Origin: an uncultured Bacteroidales bacterium
GTDB taxonomy: Bacteria > Bacteroidota > Bacteroidia > Bacteroidales > UBA932
Length of the DNA stretch: 15,813 nt
NCBI GenBank assembly: GCA_905235775.1
Contig: CAJOMY010000021.1
Coordinates: 1-15,813, forward strand
Reading direction: 5' to 3'
Shown here: piece after piece, positions 13,449 through 15,813 of the stretch
Position numbering within the stretch: position 1 is the stretch's first letter
Layout: the number at the start of each line of letters is the position of its first letter
Position numbers and translations under genes: made by a program
The notes under the pieces: model-generated
What the model saw: only the letters and a program-made list of their open reading frames with translations
Told to the model about the DNA's origin: nothing
Databases searched by the model: none

Positions 13449-14391
13449 GGAAATATCGGATGAAGATTTCTTTCGGGCTCCGGCGGGTGAAAATATTGCG
13501 CGTGATGTTGCGGAAGGTCTCCCGGGCGATGCGGTTCGCCTCGGAGGGGTCGCGGCGCAGCCTGAGCGCCGCTTTGGTGCGCTTGCTGAATTCCGCCAGC
13601 CAGACGGGCAGCGCCAGCAGGGCATATTTCACGCGGCTCCCGCCGCTGAAAAAGAGCAGCGAGCCGCGGACCGCCGCCGGTCGGATAGCCGGGGAGATGG
13701 GGGTGGCCGTGGTGCGCCACTTGTGGATCAGCGCGACCGAGCGGTCCACATAGATGCCGTAACCTCTCCGGCGCGCCAGCGTGGAAAGGGCGATGTCTTC
13801 GGGTGTGAAGAAGTAGGTCTCGTCGAACCAGCCCAGCCCGCGGAAGATGTCCGTCCGGATCAGGAAGGCGGCGCCGGTGATGTTGGAGGTGCGGAAGACT
13901 TCGCCGAAAAGCGGTGTGCGGCCGACGGTGTCGTCGATGGGCTCGCGGTACAGGTGCCATTGCTGCAGCACATACCGGCGCGCCGGATAGGGCGGGCGGC
14001 CGCAGAGCTGCAGGCTTCCGTCGGCGTTGAGCAGCCGGGGGCTTACGATGGCGGCGTCCGCCGGAAGCCGTTCGAAATCCCGCACCAGCGCACCGATCAC
14101 GTCTTCACGCATCTGCGTGTCATCATTGACGACAAAACAGTAGCGCCCGCGGGCCTGCCGGAGGGCGAGGTTGTTGTTCTCGCTGAAACCGCGGACTTCG
14201 TCGCTGATGATCCAGCGCACCCAGGGGAAATCCGCCTGCGCTTTCGCCAGGTTCTCCGGGCTGAAACGGTAGGCCACCACGAAAGTCTCGCAGGGTACGC
14301 CCGTATGCGCCCGGATCCCCTCCAGACAGGGATACAGGTTGTCCGGACGGTTCATGCAGACGATGACGATACTGACCAGCGGCGTTTCCAT
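13441..14391 (-). CDS. Family 2 glycosyltransferase (second of two, upstream)
   Basis: A 316-residue family 2 glycosyltransferase with a GT-A fold. It has VSIVIVCMNRPDNLYPCLEGI (6-26), the GFSENNNLALRQARGRY element (68-84), the DxD-like VVNDDTQM (87-94) for metal and nucleotide-sugar binding, TSNITGAAFLIRTDIF (168-183) and the ED pair in FTPEDIALSTLARRRG (195-210). The likely role is glycan assembly from nucleotide sugars, probably with the next gene, which it overlaps by 8 nt (its stop at 13441-13443 lies inside the next start region). The ATG at 14391 follows a TATCTTTG box by 5 nt; an in-frame TTG at 14415 would lie within the promoter. The C-terminus has several basic residues and a hydrophobic stretch (about 256-266) suggesting membrane contact. 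Confidence 0.9.
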   Translation of the reverse strand: METPLVSIVIVCMNRPDNLYPCLEGIRAHTGVPCETFVVAYRFSPENLAKAQADFPWVRWIISDEVRGFSENNNLALRQARGRYCFVVNDDTQMREDVIGALVRDFERLPADAAIVSPRLLNADGSLQLCGRPPYPARRYVLQQWHLYREPIDDTVGRTPLFGEVFRTSNITGAAFLIRTDIFRGLGWFDETYFFTPEDIALSTLARRRGYGIYVDRSVALIHKWRTTATPISPAIRPAAVRGSLLFFSGGSRVKYALLALPVWLAEFSKRTKAALRLRRDPSEANRIARETFRNITRNIFTRRSPKEIFIRYFHG

Positions 14392-14396
14392 CAGCG

Positions 14397-14420
14397 CAAA
14401 GATACGGAAATCCAAAGATA
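14397..14420 (-). promoter_or_regulatory. Tandem -7 boxes of the glycosyltransferase pair
   Basis: Two exact TATCTTTG boxes lie 16 bp apart on the minus strand, at 14413-14420 and 14397-14404. The proximal box ends 5 nt before the ATG, which predicts a leaderless mRNA; the distal one would give a leader of about 17 nt. For the distal box, the expected -33 position falls on the T-tract of the tRNA terminator (14441-14448). Which box is used cannot be told from the sequence. Confidence 0.6.
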
Positions 14421-14440
14421 CTTACGTGTGCTTGCGTGCG

Positions 14441-14474
14441 AAAAAAAAGAGGCAGTATCAAGCGATACTGTCTC
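14441..14474 (-). terminator. Intrinsic terminator of the tRNA-Leu gene
   Basis: On the minus strand an 11-bp stem (14464-14474 with 14449-14459, one A-C mismatch) and a 4-nt loop GCTT are followed by eight Ts (14448 to 14441). It begins 4 nt after the tRNA 3' end. The T-tract lies on the minus strand only, so it ends the tRNA transcript and does not serve the plus strand. Confidence 0.88.
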
Positions 14475-14478
14475 CTTG

Positions 14479-14561
14479 TGCGGCAGGTGAGACTCGAACT
14501 CACACAGGCCAACGCCCACTACCCCCTCAAAGTAGCGTGTCTACCATTTCACCACTGCCGC
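14479..14561 (-). tRNA. tRNA-Leu(GAG)
   Basis: An 83-nt class II tRNA. The acceptor stem GCGGCAG (from 14561) pairs with CTGCCGC (14486-14480), with discriminator A at 14479. The D arm contains GTGAAATGGTAGACAC. The anticodon stem CTACT/GGTAG encloses the loop TTGAGGG, giving anticodon GAG, which reads CUC and CUU leucine codons. A long variable region (about 15 nt) and the T arm GTGAG-TTCGAGT-CTCAC follow. The 3' CCA is not encoded (CAA follows), so it must be added after transcription. The gene has its own promoter and terminator. Confidence 0.95.
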
Positions 14562-14578
14562 ATTCCACTTTGGGACTG

Positions 14579-14609
14579 CAAAATTAGGGATATTTCTGAA
14601 AATCACAAA
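14579..14609 (-). promoter_or_regulatory. tRNA-Leu promoter
   Basis: The minus strand reads TTTG (14609-14606), a 19-bp spacer and TAATTTTG (14586-14579), an excellent Bacteroidetes promoter. The -7 box ends 17 nt before the mature tRNA 5' end, leaving a short 5' leader for RNase P. Its core overlaps the divergent promoter of the hemerythrin/LuxR gene. Confidence 0.75.
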
Positions 14610-14627
14610 AATTTTTCCGTATTTTTG
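14594..14627 (+). promoter_or_regulatory. Promoter of the hemerythrin/LuxR gene
   Basis: TATTTTTG (14620-14627) fits TAnnTTTG and lies 7 nt before the ATG, predicting a leaderless mRNA. A weak -33 candidate, TTCTG (14594-14598), lies 21 bp upstream. The -33 of the tRNA promoter sits within this promoter's spacer, so polymerase probably cannot occupy both at once. Confidence 0.55.
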
Positions 14628-14634
14628 TAAGAGT

Positions 14635-15573
14635 ATGGACAGGTTTGCCAGTAACATGAAGGTCGCCTCGCTCGTCGAGTCCAATTATCGCTTGCTCAGC
14701 GTGCTGGCCCGCGTGGGGATTGAAGGCAGTTTCGGCGAGAAGACGGTCGCGGAGGTCTGCGCCCAGTGCGGACTGGATCCCGATACGGTCATCCTGCTGT
14801 GTGAGGTATATTCTTTCCCGGCTTTCAAGCCGGCGGCGGAGGTGCTGCGGCGCTGCCACGTCGGCGATGTGCTGCGCTACCTGCACCAGTCGCACGACTA
14901 TTACCTGAACCGCGCGCTGGTGGAGATGGAGGCGTCCGTCTCCCGGCTGCTGGAGCCGTGCTCGAAGCGGCAGCAGGAGGGGGTCTGGAACTTCTTCCGG
15001 GGCTATCAGGTGGAGCTGCGCAACCATTTCGGCTTCGAGGAGGAGGAAGTGATCCCGTATGTGCAGGGCCTGCTCACCGGCCGCTCCCGTGCGGGCTTCT
15101 CGATCGATCGTTTCGAGGAGAACCATTCCAATATCGACGAGAAGCTTTCCGACTTCAAGAACCTGGTGATGAAGTCGCTGCCGGATGCGTGTGATGCCAC
15201 GGAGCGCCTGCAGCTGCTCCTGTGGATCTGCGCCCTGCAGGAGGACCTGAAATGCCACACCTACATCGAAGACAACATCCTGGTGCCGGTGGTACGCCTG
15301 CTGGAGAATCCCCAGCGCTACCGGGACCCGCAACATGCCCCCCAGACGGAGCCGGACGTGCGGCTGGAGCTGTCGGCGCGTGAGAAGGAGATCCTGGTCA
15401 GCGTCGCCCAGGGCCTGCTGAACAAGGAGATCGCCGACAAGCACCACATCTCCATCAACACGGTGATCACGCACCGCAAGAACATCACCCGCAAGACGGG
15501 GATCAAGACGGTCCCGGGCCTGACGGTCTATGCCATCCTGAACAACCTGGTCGATATCAACGAGATAGAATAG
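14635..15573 (+). CDS. LuxR-type regulator with RIC-like hemerythrin domain
   Basis: A 312-residue cytoplasmic protein with three parts. Residues about 8-60 resemble the ScdA/RIC N-terminal domain (VASLVESNYRLLSVLARVGI), but the usual Cys-Cys pair is absent; Cys42 and Cys45 are the nearest. Residues about 75-225 form a hemerythrin-like helical bundle with candidate diiron ligands His84, His131, Glu135, His164, His208 and Glu212, nearly the same spacing as E. coli YtfE. Residues 246-302 are a LuxR (GerE) helix-turn-helix (LSAREKEIL, NKEIADKHHISINTVITHRKNI). A diiron site that senses oxygen, nitric oxide or iron and changes DNA binding is the natural reading; this is inference. A response-regulator receiver domain is absent. 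The start at 14635 fits the promoter. queH follows after 2 nt. Confidence 0.87.
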   Translation: MDRFASNMKVASLVESNYRLLSVLARVGIEGSFGEKTVAEVCAQCGLDPDTVILLCEVYSFPAFKPAAEVLRRCHVGDVLRYLHQSHDYYLNRALVEMEASVSRLLEPCSKRQQEGVWNFFRGYQVELRNHFGFEEEEVIPYVQGLLTGRSRAGFSIDRFEENHSNIDEKLSDFKNLVMKSLPDACDATERLQLLLWICALQEDLKCHTYIEDNILVPVVRLLENPQRYRDPQHAPQTEPDVRLELSAREKEILVSVAQGLLNKEIADKHHISINTVITHRKNITRKTGIKTVPGLTVYAILNNLVDINEIE

Positions 15574-15575
15574 CC

Positions 15576-15813
15576 ATGCTGAAGGTCGAAGCGCCGGGCG
15601 GGGCCCGGGACATCCTCCTGCACGCCTGCTGCGCGCCCTGCTCCGGAGCCATTCTCGAATGCCTCCGCGACAGCGGCATCCGGCCGGTCGTGTTCTTCAG
15701 CAATGCCAATATTTTCCCGCGCGGGGAGTATGATCTCCGCCTGTCGGAGATGCAGCGTTACGCCGACACGATGGGGGTGGAACTCGTCGCGGACGAATAC
15801 GACCACGCCGCCT
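15576..15813 (+). CDS. queH: Epoxyqueuosine reductase QueH, 3' end outside the window
   Basis: The first 79 codons of a QueH (DUF208) protein. The N-terminal signature ILLHACCAPCSGAILE (13-28) holds the conserved adjacent cysteines of the family (Cys18, Cys19, Cys22), followed by VVFFSNANIFPRGEYDLRLSEMQ-like positions (about 38-60) with the typical asparagine-rich Asn-x-Asn-Ile-x-Pro and Glu-Tyr-x-x-Arg. QueH carries out the last step of queuosine synthesis, reducing epoxyqueuosine in tRNA, as a non-homologous replacement for QueG, and is thought to use an Fe-S cluster. The later Cys residues would lie beyond the window edge. The start at 15576 is 2 nt after the regulator stop, so the two genes are probably co-transcribed. 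Confidence 0.9.
   Translation, partial: MLKVEAPGGARDILLHACCAPCSGAILECLRDSGIRPVVFFSNANIFPRGEYDLRLSEMQRYADTMGVELVADEYDHAA

Noticed and set aside
1..15813. CRISPR array, prophage, insertion sequence or defence island
   Set aside because: No regularly spaced repeats, transposase, integrase or phage genes were seen. The only repeats are two short dispersed elements, one tandem pair and one coding palindrome.

Overview
The window looks like chromosomal DNA of a GC-rich member of the Bacteroidota, probably Bacteroidales. Three things point there. The Bacteroidetes-type -7 box (TAnnTTTG, usually TATCTTTG) occurs upstream of most transcription units. Shine-Dalgarno sequences are largely absent. Several proteins have typical Bacteroidetes forms: S16 with a long Ala/Glu/Lys tail, FeoA fused to FeoB plus a tiny Cys-rich Feo protein, and a LuxR regulator carrying a hemerythrin domain. 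The family or genus cannot be fixed from the sequence alone.

Layout. Positions 1-2347 (minus strand) hold a sodium:solute symporter followed by an exported DUF3108 protein; the first 100 bases carry a 23-bp tandem repeat and no gene. From 2417 a tightly overlapping plus-strand operon runs to 8809: sufB, a PnuC-family vitamin transporter, sufC, an unusually short sufD, ispE, a polysaccharide flippase and a DUF616-type glycosyltransferase. A new promoter then drives rpsP and rimM (8887-9936). Convergent to these, on the minus strand, lie two iron genes (a 53-residue FeoB-associated Cys-rich membrane protein and a FeoA-FeoB fusion, 9993-12504), two family 2 glycosyltransferases (12567-14391) and a tRNA-Leu(GAG) with its own promoter and terminator (14441-14586). 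The right end, plus strand, carries a hemerythrin/LuxR regulator and the start of queH.

How the genes fit together. Iron recurs: ferrous iron uptake (FeoAB), Fe-S cluster assembly (SufBCD), a probable diiron-sensing regulator whose ligand spacing resembles RIC/YtfE, and QueH, which belongs to an Fe-S enzyme family. IspE belongs to the MEP isoprenoid pathway, whose last two enzymes are Fe-S proteins. The flippase and three glycosyltransferases belong to surface polysaccharide synthesis. No cysteine desulfurase or SufE/SufU is present here, so the Suf system must be completed from elsewhere.

The best second looks are: Suf operon architecture (pnuC inserted, SufD lacking its N-terminal half); two different dispersed repeats translated in frame into the flippase tail and RimM; very compact divergent promoters that appear mutually exclusive (symporter/sufB and tRNA-Leu/regulator); and several promoters placed so close to the ATG that the mRNAs should be leaderless. 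I did not see an entirely unknown multi-gene system, CRISPR array, prophage or insertion sequence.
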